From Nitrospirota bacterium (GTDB lineage: Bacteria; Nitrospirota; Thermodesulfovibrionia; Thermodesulfovibrionales; UBA6898), in assembly GCA_021825365.1 (NCBI GenBank), contig JAKAHR010000021.1, positions 1 through 58,943 of the forward strand: a stretch of 58,943 nucleotides of DNA, written 5' to 3'. The position numbers were made by a program, and so were the translations under genes. Positions 24,597 to 33,621 of this stretch are shown here, in pieces; positions within the stretch are counted from its first letter, which is position 1, and every line of letters begins with the position of its first letter. The notes under the pieces are model-generated. The model did not search any database. It had not been told where the DNA came from and was given only the letters and a program-made list of their open reading frames with translations.

Positions 24597-24637
24597 TGGC
24601 GCGAATCGAAACAAAATATGGCGCGAATCGAAACAAA
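24597..24637. repeat. Two identical 19-bp direct repeats, period 22 bp
   Basis: TGGCGCGAATCGAAACAAA occurs at 24597-24615 and 24619-24637. A CGGGGC-GGA-GCCCCG hairpin follows at 24647-24661, close to the 3' end of the minus-strand amino-acid transporter gene and possibly its terminator. Short tandem repeats with a two-turn period look like transposase-binding sites at the end of an IS21-like element, but no transposase gene is near. Confidence 0.6.
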
Positions 24638-24696
24638 GTAGCAAGCCGGGGCGGAGCCCCGCTTCGATAATGTTTTGTGATTTTGGTCTTCGTCGG

Positions 24697-25452
24697 TCAC
24701 CCCTGCAGCACCCGGCTCAGAAAGACCTTCGTCCGCTCGGTCTTCGGTCTTGTGAATATCTCCTCAGGCTGCCCAATCTCGATGATCTCCCCCTTGTCGA
24801 AGACGACGATGCGGTCGGCAACCTCCCGTGCAAAGCCCATCTCATGGGTGGCGATCACGGTCGTCATGCCCTCGTTCACCAGGTCCTTGATCACGGAAAG
24901 CACCTCGCCCACCATCTCGGGGTCAAGAGACGAGGTAGGCTCATCAAAGAGCATCGCCTGCGGCCGCATCGCAAGGGCTCGGGCGATCGCTACGCGCTGC
25001 TGCTCTCCGCCTGAAAGCTGATCGGGATAACTCCCGATCTTCTTCTCGAGGTTGATCCTCCTGAGGAGGGAACGCGCATTTTCCGAGGCGGTCGTCCTGT
25101 CGATTCCCAGAACACGCACCGGTGCCTCGATGATATTTTCGAGCGCCGTCATGTGGGGAAACAGGTTGAACTGCTGAAACACCATCCCCACCTTCAGCCG
25201 CACCCGTCTGATCGCAGCCCGGTCACCCTCCTCAGGACGCCTTCCGCTCAATGAGTGAAGCTCGATCCCATCCACCACGATCCCGCCCTGCTCGAAATCC
25301 TCCAGCCCGTTGATGCACCTGAGGAACGTGGACTTGCCGCTTCCCGAGGGGCCGATAAGGACGACCACCTCGCCGCGTGAGATGTCGAGATCAATGCCCC
25401 GGAACAGGGGATGCTGACCAAACTGCTTGTGCAGGCCCCGAACGGTGATCAT
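24697..25452 (-). CDS. glnQ: Polar amino-acid ABC transporter ATPase (GlnQ type)
   Basis: This encodes 251 residues. Walker A is GPSGSGKST near residue 34, the Q-loop lies in [15 protein letters not shown], the signature is [15 protein letters not shown], and Walker B is [19 protein letters not shown]. The text [16 protein letters not shown] is diagnostic for the glutamine/histidine importer ATPases. It overlaps the fused binding-protein/permease gene upstream by 4 nt, so the two form a complete two-gene importer. Substrate is probably a polar amino acid; which one is not visible. Confidence 0.92.
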   Translation of the reverse strand: MITVRGLHKQFGQHPLFRGIDLDISRGEVVVLIGPSGSGKSTFLRCINGLEDFEQGGIVVDGIELHSLSGRRPEEGDRAAIRRVRLKVGMVFQQFNLFPHMTALENIIEAPVRVLGIDRTTASENARSLLRRINLEKKIGSYPDQLSGGEQQRVAIARALAMRPQAMLFDEPTSSLDPEMVGEVLSVIKDLVNEGMTTVIATHEMGFAREVADRIVVFDKGEIIEIGQPEEIFTRPKTERTKVFLSRVLQG

Positions 25453-26960
25453 CGTCCCGGCCCCTTTAAGCGCGCCTCGAGCCTCCTCGCCAGAAGCGAC
25501 AAAGGATAACTCATGCAGAAATAAAGGATAGCCGCGATGAGCCCCAGCTCGAAGAAGCGCAGCGTCGTGGCTGCAAGTATGGTGTAGGTCTTGGTGAGTT
25601 CGACCATGGCGATGACCGACACGAGGGACGAGTCCTTGAAGAGCGCGATGAAGTCATTCGTCACCCCCGGCGTGGCGATGCGCAGGGCCTGCGGAAGGAT
25701 CACCCGCCGCAGGGCGAGCGGCCGCGTCATCCCCAGGGAGAGGGCCGCCTCCATCTGCCCCTTCGGCACCGCCTGGATGCCGGCCCGGTAGATCTCCGCC
25801 TCATAGGCTGCGTAGTTCATGCCGAGCCCGAGGAAGGCGGCGAAGACGGGGCTTAAGGAGATGCCGATATTCGGAAGGCCGTAGTAGAGGATATACAGCT
25901 GGATGAGAAGCGGCGTGCCGCGGTACAGCTCGATATACGCCGTTGCGATCGCGGATAAAGGCTGTCTGCCGTAGAGCCTGCTGATCGTAAGCCCCAGGCC
26001 GAGGATAATCGCAAGGGCCATCGAGGCGGTAGAAACGAGGACCGTGATGCCGGCGCCTTTCAGCAGCGCGGGAAAGAAGGTGGCAAGAGGGGCCTGCTTC
26101 GACTCCCCAATCCCCACAAAACCGGATTTCTCTCTCTCGGACAGCTCATAGAGCTTCTCCTGCTGCGGGTTCCAGAGGTCCCACTTTTCGTATATCCTCC
26201 TGAGTTCTCCGCTGCTGAGGAGCTTTGCGAGGATGCCGTCTATCCTCCTCCTGAGTTCATCATCGTCTTTTCTCAGCGCAATGCCGTAATACCCTTCACC
26301 CAGGGGGCTTCCGGCGAATTTCAGGCGCGGGTTCGTCTTCCCGTAGTAGGCTGCGATCGGCAGATCGAGGAGCACCGCGTCGATTCTGCCGATGGCTAGG
26401 TCCTCATAGGGTTCCACCTGGCCGGGATAGATCTTCACGTCAATGCCCCCTGCCTTTGTGAGGATCTCCTGGGCAACGGCGCCTGACAGCGTGCCGACCT
26501 TCCTGCCCCTGAGGTCGTTGAGCTCCTGAATCCGGGTCTCGTCCTTTCTGACGACGAGCTGTTCGGTGTAGATGTAGTAGGGGGCAGAGAAGAGGACCTT
26601 CTCCCTGCGCTGGGGGGTTATCTCGATGCCGTTGATCACCACGTCCGAGTCACCCCGCTCCAGGGCGGGGATGAGGCTGTCCCAGGCATTCTGCGCCTGC
26701 CGGGCGGTGACGCCCAGCTCGCGGGCTATCGCATCAGCAAGGTCTGCCTCGAAGCCGACGAGACGGGAAGGGTCTTTTGGATCAGGGAAGACATACGGCG
26801 CTCCGCCTTCTGCGTCAGAGCCCCAGAGCAGGTACCCCCGCTTTTGTATCCTGTCGAGGCCTGAGCCGCCGGAACGTGCGGGGAGCGCCCAGTAGATAAG
26901 GAGGCCGAGGCCGAGAAGCAGGGAAATCACCCTCAGGAAATTCTTCACGTACCGGCTCAT
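25449..26960 (-). CDS. Fused substrate-binding protein and permease of a polar amino-acid ABC importer
   Basis: This encodes 503 residues. After a signal/anchor segment (about 10-30) comes a periplasmic binding domain (about 35-275) with [17 protein letters not shown] and [19 protein letters not shown], the SBP type 3 pattern. From about 300 to the end is the HisM/GlnP-like permease, with [24 protein letters not shown] and the coupling loop [24 protein letters not shown]. Fusion tethers the receptor to the channel, so no separate binding protein is needed. Such fusions are known in several lineages. The start ATG at 26960 has GGGAAGGG 3 nt upstream on the minus strand. Confidence 0.9.
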   Translation of the reverse strand: MSRYVKNFLRVISLLLGLGLLIYWALPARSGGSGLDRIQKRGYLLWGSDAEGGAPYVFPDPKDPSRLVGFEADLADAIARELGVTARQAQNAWDSLIPALERGDSDVVINGIEITPQRREKVLFSAPYYIYTEQLVVRKDETRIQELNDLRGRKVGTLSGAVAQEILTKAGGIDVKIYPGQVEPYEDLAIGRIDAVLLDLPIAAYYGKTNPRLKFAGSPLGEGYYGIALRKDDDELRRRIDGILAKLLSSGELRRIYEKWDLWNPQQEKLYELSEREKSGFVGIGESKQAPLATFFPALLKGAGITVLVSTASMALAIILGLGLTISRLYGRQPLSAIATAYIELYRGTPLLIQLYILYYGLPNIGISLSPVFAAFLGLGMNYAAYEAEIYRAGIQAVPKGQMEAALSLGMTRPLALRRVILPQALRIATPGVTNDFIALFKDSSLVSVIAMVELTKTYTILAATTLRFFELGLIAAILYFCMSYPLSLLARRLEARLKGPGR

Positions 26961-27000
26961 CCCTTCCCGCTCCCTGCGGAAAATACCTGCAGCTTTGCGT

Positions 27001-28365
27001 CTATCGCATCGCCAGGGGAACGTAGTCTTTTTTGAGGCCCCGCAACGAGGAGTAATACGACGGTCTGATCAGCTTTCCCTGGATGATCTCCTCTATCCGA
27101 TGGGCCGACCACCCCGCCACCCTCGAAAGGGCGAAGATCGGCGTGAAGAGCTCCTTCGGTATGCCCATGGACCGGTAGACAAAGCCTGAGTAGAAGTCAA
27201 CGTTCGCAGAGGCGACCTTGCCCTTCTTCCTCGCGATGATGCCCGGCGACAGGGCAGCGACCTTGCGGTACAGGGCAAACTCCTCACCCATGCAGTTCTT
27301 CCGCGCGATCTCTTCAGCCTTCTTTTCGAGGATCACGGCACGGGGGTCTGATTTCGTGTAGACCGCATGGCCTATGCCGTATATCTTCCCTGTCCTGTCA
27401 TTCGCCTTCTTGTCGAGTATCTTTTCGAGGTAATAGGAGACCTCGGCGTCATCGTCCCAGTCCTTTACGTGCGACTTTATATTCTCCATCATCCCCTCGA
27501 CAGCCTCGTTGGCACCGCCGTGCAGGTGCCCCGAAAGGGATGCGATGCCCGAGCAGATCGCCATGTAGCTGTTCGCACCTGAGGAGGATACGGTCCTGAC
27601 GGTGAAGGTGGAATTATTGCCCCCTCCGTGTTCGGCGTGCAGGACGAGCATCATGTCAAAGAGGTTCGCGGTAAGCCGGTCCGGCCTCTTGCCGTGCAGC
27701 ATGTAGAGGAAATTCTCCGCATGGCTGTAATCGTCTTTCGGCTCGATGAACTCAGGGGGCTTTTTCCCGCGGCCTGCTGCGGACCGGTAGCTGTAGGCGA
27801 CGATCGTCGGGAATTTCGCGAGCAGGTCGATGCACTGCCGTGAGAGGTCCTTGATGTCGGTTGAGTTTGGATTGTCGTCGAACAGGTGCATCGCCGAGAC
27901 GATCGTATGGATCGAGCCCATCTGGTCGGCATGCGGCGGCAGTGTGCGGATCAGCTCCTTGGCAGCCTTCGGAAGGTGCCTTCGCTGAGCAAGCTCTGCG
28001 GTGAAGCCGTCGAGGTGCTTCTTCCGGGGAAGCTCGCTCGTCAGGAGGAGGTAAGCCGTTTCTTCGTAGCCGAACCTGCCTTCCTCCTGCTGGTGGTTGA
28101 CCAGGTCCTTGATTTCATACCCGCAGTAGTAAAGCTCCCCGTCGAGGTCCACCTTTTTTTCGATGCCGTCCCCCTGGATCTCCCTCTTATATCCCATCAC
28201 CTGGCCCTTGCTCGTGATGCCGACAAAGACGCCGGTGCCGTCCTCGTTCCGAAGACCTACCTTTATGTTCTTCTCCCTGACCAGCTCTGCAGGGATCTTG
28301 TCATGCTCCAATGCCAGCTTCTCGATTATCTTCAGAACGTTCTGCACGGACTTCACCTCGATCAT
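27001..28365 (-). CDS. gltA: Citrate synthase family enzyme
   Basis: This encodes 454 residues. It condenses oxaloacetate with acetyl-CoA to form citrate. Catalytic surroundings are recognisable: SGHLHGGANEAVEGM near residue 285, IYGIGHAVYTKSDPRA near 335, and ASANVDFYSGFVYRSMGIP, which holds the catalytic Asp, near 395. An N-terminal extension of about 35 residues precedes the usual small-domain start. A 2-methylcitrate synthase activity cannot be excluded from sequence. There is no Shine-Dalgarno sequence before the ATG at 28365, and AT-rich sequence directly precedes it. It is a single gene on the minus strand, 40 nt upstream of the ABC importer in transcription order. Confidence 0.92.
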   Translation of the reverse strand: MIEVKSVQNVLKIIEKLALEHDKIPAELVREKNIKVGLRNEDGTGVFVGITSKGQVMGYKREIQGDGIEKKVDLDGELYYCGYEIKDLVNHQQEEGRFGYEETAYLLLTSELPRKKHLDGFTAELAQRRHLPKAAKELIRTLPPHADQMGSIHTIVSAMHLFDDNPNSTDIKDLSRQCIDLLAKFPTIVAYSYRSAAGRGKKPPEFIEPKDDYSHAENFLYMLHGKRPDRLTANLFDMMLVLHAEHGGGNNSTFTVRTVSSSGANSYMAICSGIASLSGHLHGGANEAVEGMMENIKSHVKDWDDDAEVSYYLEKILDKKANDRTGKIYGIGHAVYTKSDPRAVILEKKAEEIARKNCMGEEFALYRKVAALSPGIIARKKGKVASANVDFYSGFVYRSMGIPKELFTPIFALSRVAGWSAHRIEEIIQGKLIRPSYYSSLRGLKKDYVPLAMR

Positions 28366-28453
28366 GATATATTCGGTCCCATCGGTTGATAATGCATGGA
28401 AGTTAAATACTTTACCATGTCACAGCTTTTTCTGTCACGCGGCAGAGGGGGTG

Positions 28454-28756
28454 TTACGCAGGCGGATCAGCCTGTTTCAGGGTAACCAGGGTTGCCCCCC
28501 AGCCCCCTGCTTCATCGCCTCCAAGCCGGTACGATTCGACGCACGAAAGCCGGCTGAGGATGCTGTGGACCGTCTCCCTGAGCATCCCGCTACCCTTGCC
28601 GTGGACAACTCGCACGGTGAAGATGCCGCGCTTCATGCACTCCTGAAGATAATCGGGCAGAAGCTCTTTGACCTCCCGGGGCTGAAAGGTGTGGAGGTCC
28701 AGCACCCCGTTGATCGGGATTTCAACCGGACCAGGCTCTTCTCCTGAATCAGTCAT
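28454..28756 (-). CDS. Smr domain protein
   Basis: This encodes 100 residues. NGVLDLHTFQPREV (residues 17-30) holds the DLH motif and VRVVHGKGSGMLRETV the HGKG motif of the Smr (small MutS-related) domain, which has nicking endonuclease activity in some proteins and acts in ribosome-collision rescue or mismatch handling in others. It is a stand-alone Smr with only short extensions. It overlaps the end of mnmG by 8 nt, so it is translationally coupled to that tRNA-modification gene. Confidence 0.87.
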   Translation of the reverse strand: MTDSGEEPGPVEIPINGVLDLHTFQPREVKELLPDYLQECMKRGIFTVRVVHGKGSGMLRETVHSILSRLSCVESYRLGGDEAGGWGATLVTLKQADPPA

Positions 28757-30635
28757 GTCCGGCCGTATTGCCCCTTCGCATCTTCTCGACAGCCACCATG
28801 ATAAGGGAAAGGGCGGCAGGCGTCATCCCCTGTATCCTGCTCGCCTGTCCGAGGCTCTCGGGCCTCACCTCCTCGAGCTTCAGGAGTATCTCCTTCGAGA
28901 TGCCCGGCAGCCCCCGGTAGTCCATGTCAACGGGTATCTTTCTATCTTCCATCCGGGAGAGCTTCTCTGCAATCAGCAGCTGTCTCGCTATATACCCCTC
29001 GTATTTGACCTGTATCTCGACCTGGTCTTCGACATCAGCGTCAAGGACCGCATCAGGCGGGCCGAAAGAACGGATCAAGGCGTAGGAGACCTCCGGCCTC
29101 TTCAGAAGCTGTTCCAGGGAGATGTCCTCGGCGACAGAGGTGGTGCCGAGCCTTTTCAGCTCTTCATTGATCCGGGCCGGCTTTATGCGCGTCGCCTTAA
29201 TACGCTCAAGCTCCTTCCCGATCTTTTCCCTCTTCCGCAGGAACCTTTGGTAAACATCGTCAGGGAGCAGTCCGATGGCGTGGCCCTTGTCCATCAACCT
29301 CAGGTCAGCGTTGTCGTGCCTGAGCAAGAGCCGGTATTCCGCCCGGGAGGTGAACATCCGGTAAGGCTCCTTCGTGCCCTTGGTGACGAGGTCGTCGATC
29401 AGCACGCCGATATATGCCTCATGCCTGGCAAGGACCAGGGGCTGCCGTCCCCGCAGTTTCAGACCTGCGTTGATTCCGGCGATGAGACCCTGGCCCGCTG
29501 CCTCTTCATAGCCGGATGTGCCGTTGATCTGGCCGGCCAGGAACAGCCCGTCGATCGCCTTGGTTTCGAGAGAGTGCCTGAGCTGCGTGGGGAAGACGAA
29601 GTCATACTCTATCGCATAGGCGGGCCGCATGATCTCGACCTGCTCAAGACCGGGGATCGTCCTGATGAACTGCACCTGCACGTCAAAGGGAAGGCTCGTC
29701 GAGACGCCATTAGCGTAGTATTCGGCTGTCTGCAGACCCTCGGGCTCGAGAAAGACCTGGTGTCTTTCTTTCTCCGCGAACCGGACGACCTTGTCCTCTA
29801 TGGAGGGGCAGTAACGGGGGCCGATGCCGGTGATCTTTCCGCTGTACATCGCGGAGCGGCCAAGGTTCTCGCGGATGATCCCATGGGTTTCGCTGTTTGT
29901 GTACGTGATATAGCAGGGGAGCTGGGGGTTCTCTATCCTCTCTGTTGTGTGCGAGAAGGGGATCGGCGGCTCGTCGCCGTACTGGGGCTCTGTCTTCGAA
30001 AAATCTATCGTCCGTGCGTCGAGTCTCGGCGGTGTGCCCGTCTTGAGCCTGCCGAGCCGCAGCCCTGCCTTTGCAAGGGAATCCGAGAGACCGACTGACG
30101 GAAACTCCCCCGCCCTTCCCGCGTCGAAGCTATCATGGCCGATATGCATCAGCCCCTTAAGGAACGTGCCGGTGGTAATGACAACGCTTCGCGCAGGGTA
30201 GAAGATGCCGAGGGATGTCCTGATCCCCCGCACCTTTCCGTCTTCCACGACGAGTCCCTCAACAGTCGCCTGCTTGATATCGAGGTCCTTTGTCTCTTCG
30301 AGCACCTGCCGCATCCGGAGGCGATAGAGGACACGGTCCGCCTGTGCCCGCAGGGACCAAACCGCAGGCCCCTTGGACTTGTTGAGCATGCGGAACTGTA
30401 TGCCCGCCCTGTCGGTCACCTTTGCCATCTCTCCGCCGAGTGCGTCGATCTCGCGTACCAAATGACCCTTCGCAAGACCGCCTATCGCCGGGTTGCAGGA
30501 CATCTGGCCGATCGTGTCGAGGTTCATCGTGAAGATGCAGGTCGAAAGGCCCATGCGGGCGGCAGCCAGCGCAGCCTCGCAGCCCGCATGCCCTGCACCC
30601 ACGACGATTATGTCATATGCCCTTGTAGAAGACAT
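28749..30635 (-). CDS. mnmG: tRNA U34 carboxymethylaminomethyl synthesis enzyme MnmG (GidA)
   Basis: This encodes 628 residues, the full family length. With MnmE it makes the 5-carboxymethylaminomethyl group on wobble U34 of certain tRNAs, using FAD and methylene-THF. The dinucleotide-binding motif VVGAGHAGCEAALAAARMG opens the protein. GDEPPIPFSHTTE, PQLPCYITYTN and GIGPRYCPSIEDKVVRF are diagnostic blocks, as is INGTSGYEEAAGQGLIAGINA. The last 80 residues form the helical domain that binds MnmE (RGLPGISKEILLKLEEVRPESLGQASRI). A TATAAT box stands 9 nt before the ATG and there is no Shine-Dalgarno sequence. Confidence 0.96.
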   Translation of the reverse strand: MSSTRAYDIIVVGAGHAGCEAALAAARMGLSTCIFTMNLDTIGQMSCNPAIGGLAKGHLVREIDALGGEMAKVTDRAGIQFRMLNKSKGPAVWSLRAQADRVLYRLRMRQVLEETKDLDIKQATVEGLVVEDGKVRGIRTSLGIFYPARSVVITTGTFLKGLMHIGHDSFDAGRAGEFPSVGLSDSLAKAGLRLGRLKTGTPPRLDARTIDFSKTEPQYGDEPPIPFSHTTERIENPQLPCYITYTNSETHGIIRENLGRSAMYSGKITGIGPRYCPSIEDKVVRFAEKERHQVFLEPEGLQTAEYYANGVSTSLPFDVQVQFIRTIPGLEQVEIMRPAYAIEYDFVFPTQLRHSLETKAIDGLFLAGQINGTSGYEEAAGQGLIAGINAGLKLRGRQPLVLARHEAYIGVLIDDLVTKGTKEPYRMFTSRAEYRLLLRHDNADLRLMDKGHAIGLLPDDVYQRFLRKREKIGKELERIKATRIKPARINEELKRLGTTSVAEDISLEQLLKRPEVSYALIRSFGPPDAVLDADVEDQVEIQVKYEGYIARQLLIAEKLSRMEDRKIPVDMDYRGLPGISKEILLKLEEVRPESLGQASRIQGMTPAALSLIMVAVEKMRRGNTAGHD

Positions 30636-30644
30636 CGGTATCTA

Positions 30645-30716
30645 ATTATAACCGTATGCAGCGATTATCAGGTACAGCAGGACCGTCTTCAGCGAAGCAG
30701 GCGGCGGCAGTATAAT
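30645..30716. promoter_or_regulatory. Divergent -10 boxes for mnmG and the histidine kinase
   Basis: A minus-strand TATAAT at 30645-30650 ends 9 nt from the mnmG start. A plus-strand TATAAT at 30711-30716 ends 13 nt before the ATG at 30730. No good -35 hexamers are seen for either. The two start points share a 94-bp intergenic region. Confidence 0.5.
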
Positions 30717-30729
30717 AGTCGTAGCCGCC

Positions 30730-31983
30730 ATGAAAAGACATCTCATCATTATTGTCATCGCTGTCGCCATCGCCACGACCATGGCCTCGACCCTCCTGGC
30801 GTACCGAAACGCCCGGCGGGCAGCAGATGACTTCCTCAAGGCTGACGCCCTCGGCATCGCGTCCAGCCTCGACACAACACTCTCGCGCTACGGCACCGGG
30901 GAAAACATATTCCGCGGGATCATACAGTCTCAGAGGTGGGAAGGGATAGCCTTCCTCGCGCTCTATGCCGCCGACGGCACGGTCCTTATGCATTCTAACC
31001 CAAACCTCGTCGGCAGAAAGGCTACCCTGGGTACGCCCATGGCAGCCCTGACATCCGAGTCCCCCCTGTTTCAGTACAGGACGATCGGCACCGGCGAGGC
31101 GGTATTTATCATGGACGCCCCGATCCATGCCGCAGGTGCGGCCGCGGTGTTGCGGGTGGCGCTTCATACCTACCCGTCTCTCAGGATCGTTCGGGAGGCC
31201 CGCTTCCAGTTGATCAGCGTCGCTGCGGTTGACACTGCGCTGGTCTGCGTCACGGTGTTTTTCCTTATCGCCTCCCGTCGACAGCAGGCCCTCCAGAAGA
31301 AACTGATCGAGAAGGAGAAGTTATCCCTTTTGGGAGAAATGTCCGCTGTCCTGGCTCATGAGATCCGTAATCCCCTCGGCAGCATCAAGGGATTCGGCCA
31401 GTACCTGAAGGAGCGGGCTGCCGCAAGCGGGCATGCTGCCGACTTTGCGGAACCCCTGGATGTGATCGTCAAGGAATCCGGCAGGCTCGAGCAATTGACA
31501 GAGGACCTGCTTGCGTATACGAGAGGAGAGCAGCTCGCGATCGAGTCCTTTCGTATCAACGACCTCGTCGCCGAGGTACTTTCAACGCTGCAGACTCCTG
31601 CATCCGTCACCATCGAGACGGACCTGTGCTGTGACATTCAGCTGCATACTGACAGGACAAAGCTCCGCCAGGTACTGACCAACCTGCTTCAAAACGGTCT
31701 GGATGCGATCGAAGGCTCGGGCAGGGTCGCTATCTTGACCGCCGGGGCCGGGGGGCGCGTCGTCATAACCGTCAGGGACACCGGCTCGGGCATTGATGTC
31801 AAGACGCGGGAAGAGATCTTCAGGCCGTTTTTCACGACAAGGGCAAAAGGCACCGGTCTGGGCCTCGCAATCGTCGATAGATATGTCACCGCACTGGGTG
31901 GTACCATAACCGTTGAAAGTGAGCCCGGCAAAGGCAGCTCCTTCGGCGTCTCGATTCCGCTGCAGGCGCCGGAACAGACCTGA
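30730..31983 (+). CDS. Membrane sensor histidine kinase of an NtrC-type two-component system
   Basis: This encodes 417 residues. Membrane helices at about 4-24 and 160-181 flank a periplasmic sensor domain of about 130 residues with GIAFLALYAADGTVLMHSNP, a single-Cache-like pattern. The cytoplasmic part has the H-box AHEIRNPLGSIKGFGQ with phospho-acceptor His210, an N-box (LLQNGLDAIEGSG), and the ATP-binding G-boxes DTGSGID and GTGLGLAIVDRY. The response regulator begins 8 nt after the stop. The layout (periplasmic sensor, sigma-54 regulator, secreted target) resembles the zinc-responsive ZraSR system in plan; the signal here is unknown. Confidence 0.92.
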   Translation: MKRHLIIIVIAVAIATTMASTLLAYRNARRAADDFLKADALGIASSLDTTLSRYGTGENIFRGIIQSQRWEGIAFLALYAADGTVLMHSNPNLVGRKATLGTPMAALTSESPLFQYRTIGTGEAVFIMDAPIHAAGAAAVLRVALHTYPSLRIVREARFQLISVAAVDTALVCVTVFFLIASRRQQALQKKLIEKEKLSLLGEMSAVLAHEIRNPLGSIKGFGQYLKERAAASGHAADFAEPLDVIVKESGRLEQLTEDLLAYTRGEQLAIESFRINDLVAEVLSTLQTPASVTIETDLCCDIQLHTDRTKLRQVLTNLLQNGLDAIEGSGRVAILTAGAGGRVVITVRDTGSGIDVKTREEIFRPFFTTRAKGTGLGLAIVDRYVTALGGTITVESEPGKGSSFGVSIPLQAPEQT

Positions 31984-31991
31984 AAACGAAT

Positions 31992-33317
31992 ATGAACAGG
32001 GGTAACTATAAGATATTGGTCGTAGACGATGAACAGGGGTTCGCCCTTCTCATCTCCCGCATCCTCGGGGATGAAGGATACCAGGTCAGGACGATGTCTC
32101 ATCCGCGGGAGGCTCTTGCTGAAGTGGATTCGTATCATCCTGACCTGGTGATAACCGACCTGAAGATGCCGGGCATGAATGGTGTGGAGTTTATGACTGC
32201 GGTGCGTGCACAGCACCAGGAGACAGACTTTATCATGGTCACCGCCTTTGCCAGCGTAGAGACGGCGGTGGCAGCCATGAAGCTCGGCGCACTGGATTAT
32301 ATCACCAAACCGCTGAAGGAGCCGGAAGAGCTGCGACGGGTGGTGCTCAGGGCATTCGAGAGACAGCGACTGTCTGCTGAAAACAGGGCCCTTCGGGAAG
32401 AAGTTGCCGGCGATATGCCTCCGCTGGAGTTGGTCTTTTCAGGCATGCCCGCCGTTCTCGAGGAGGTCAGCGCTGTCGCGCCGGCCGATACCACCGTAAT
32501 CCTCTACGGAGAAACCGGGACAGGAAAGGGCCTCGTCGCAGGGGTGATACACCGGTTAAGCGGCAGAAGAGGCCTCATGGTGACTATCAATTGTGCGGCC
32601 ATCCCGGAAAACCTGCTCGAGTCTGAACTCTTCGGCCATGAACGAGGCTCCTTCACCGGTGCGGTCAGGACGAAGAAAGGCAAGTTTGAGCTGGCGGATG
32701 AAGGCACGGTCTTTCTCGACGAGATCGGCGAGATGAGCCCCTCCCTTCAGGCCAAGCTCCTCCGGGTGCTCCAGGAACGAAGATTCGAACGCGTAGGCGG
32801 ACTCGATGTCATCCACACGAGCGCACGCATTATCGCAGCCACCAACAGGGACCTGAAACAGCTGGTGTCCCAGAACAGATTCAGGGAAGACCTGTACTAC
32901 CGGTTGAACGTCTTCCCGGTCCATATCCCGCCCCTTCGGCAGCGGAGGGACATCATACCGCAGTTGACACGCTATCTCGTCGAAAGGCTTTCCCGCAAGA
33001 TCGGCAAACCCATTTCTGATATCCCTGGGAACACGCTTGCTCGTCTCATGTCACATCAATGGCCGGGCAACGTCCGCGAGCTCGAAAATGTGATCGAGAA
33101 GGCTGTCATCCTCAGTAGGGACGCTACGCTGACGGTACCCCGGCTGCACGACACTGCGGAAGGCGGATCAGCAGGAGACATGCGCAGCATCGAAAAGAAG
33201 GCTATAGAAGAAGCCTTGAAGAAGACGGGCGGCAAGAGGAAGGAGGCCGCTGACATCCTCGGCATCTCTCTGAGGTCTCTGCAGTACAAGATCAAGGGAT
33301 ACGGCATCGAAGCGTAG
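31992..33317 (+). CDS. Sigma-54-dependent response regulator (NtrC family)
   Basis: This encodes 441 residues. Receiver domain residues 1-120 have the acidic pair VVDDE and phospho-acceptor Asp56 in LVITDLKMPG. The AAA+ domain has Walker A GETGTGKG at 173-180, FLDEIGEM as Walker B, and the sigma-54-contact loop GSFTGA at 219-224, where most family members have GAFTGA. A Fis-type helix-turn-helix ends the protein (KRKEAADILGISLRSLQYKI). The gene follows its cognate kinase by 8 nt. A sigma-54 promoter with paired direct repeats lies just downstream, a probable target. Confidence 0.94.
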   Translation: MNRGNYKILVVDDEQGFALLISRILGDEGYQVRTMSHPREALAEVDSYHPDLVITDLKMPGMNGVEFMTAVRAQHQETDFIMVTAFASVETAVAAMKLGALDYITKPLKEPEELRRVVLRAFERQRLSAENRALREEVAGDMPPLELVFSGMPAVLEEVSAVAPADTTVILYGETGTGKGLVAGVIHRLSGRRGLMVTINCAAIPENLLESELFGHERGSFTGAVRTKKGKFELADEGTVFLDEIGEMSPSLQAKLLRVLQERRFERVGGLDVIHTSARIIAATNRDLKQLVSQNRFREDLYYRLNVFPVHIPPLRQRRDIIPQLTRYLVERLSRKIGKPISDIPGNTLARLMSHQWPGNVRELENVIEKAVILSRDATLTVPRLHDTAEGGSAGDMRSIEKKAIEEALKKTGGKRKEAADILGISLRSLQYKIKGYGIEA

Positions 33318-33328
33318 TAAGTTTCCAC

Positions 33329-33359
33329 ACGCAAATTCTTCGCCATAGACGCAATTTCT
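33329..33359 (+). promoter_or_regulatory. Candidate enhancer sites: two 11-bp direct repeats 20 bp apart
   Basis: ACGCAAATTCT (33329-33339) and ACGCAATTTCT (33349-33359) differ at one base and start exactly 20 bp apart, two helical turns. They lie 60-90 bp upstream of the sigma-54 promoter, where NtrC-type regulators normally bind. Confidence 0.45.
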
Positions 33360-33418
33360 GCACCTTCTCCCCCACTGTCGACAATCAAAGCATCAGGATA
33401 TTAAAGACTTTCTCTGTC

Positions 33419-33434
33419 TGGCACGGCTGCTGCA
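33419..33434 (+). promoter_or_regulatory. Sigma-54 promoter TGGCACG-N4-CTGCA
   Basis: TGGCACGGCTGCTGCA matches the consensus TGGCACG-N4-TTGCW with one change (first T to C) and exact GG-N10-GC spacing. It lies 100 bp after the sigma-54 regulator gene and 188 nt before the start of the secreted-protein gene. The expected transcription start is near 33445. Confidence 0.65.
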
Positions 33435-33444
33435 ACTACAAGGG

Positions 33445-33560
33445 TAAACAGGGAAAGGAGGTGACCATGGTGAGCACCTCGAAACGGGGTCTCACCAACA
33501 CCGCTTTGTAGCCGTCCTGTCTTTCTGCACCGGAGGTACCGGATGCAGGATGGGACAGGC
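33445..33560 (+). ncRNA. Structured leader RNA with two long hairpins and a 14-codon frame
   Basis: Hairpin A pairs GGTGAG (33469-33474) with CTCACC (33491-33496) and ACCTC (33476-33480) with GGGGT (33486-33490) around a GAAAC loop. Hairpin B pairs CCTGTC (33516-33521) with GACAGG (33554-33559), CTGCA with TGCAG inside it, and CCGG with CCGG at the top. A perfect AAGGAGGTGACC directly precedes an ATG at 33467 that opens a 14-codon frame ending at 33511; hairpin A begins 2 nt into it. Two alternative readings are a leader peptide or a regulatory RNA. No known riboswitch consensus was matched. It precedes the 33622 gene by 62 nt. Confidence 0.4.
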
Positions 33561-33621
33561 CCGGTTGCTGAGCACAGTATCAACCACGAATAGAAAGAAA
33601 ACATAACAAGGAGGTTTCATC

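Noticed and set aside
28689..30098. A 469-codon frame antisense to mnmG
   Set aside because: A shadow of a GC-rich gene; mnmG motifs settle the sense strand.
33420..33560. A c-di-GMP (GEMM) riboswitch in the 33.4-kb leader
   Set aside because: AGGGTAAACAGGG resembles the AGGGCAAAC core, but it overlaps the predicted transcription start and the other conserved segments are missing.
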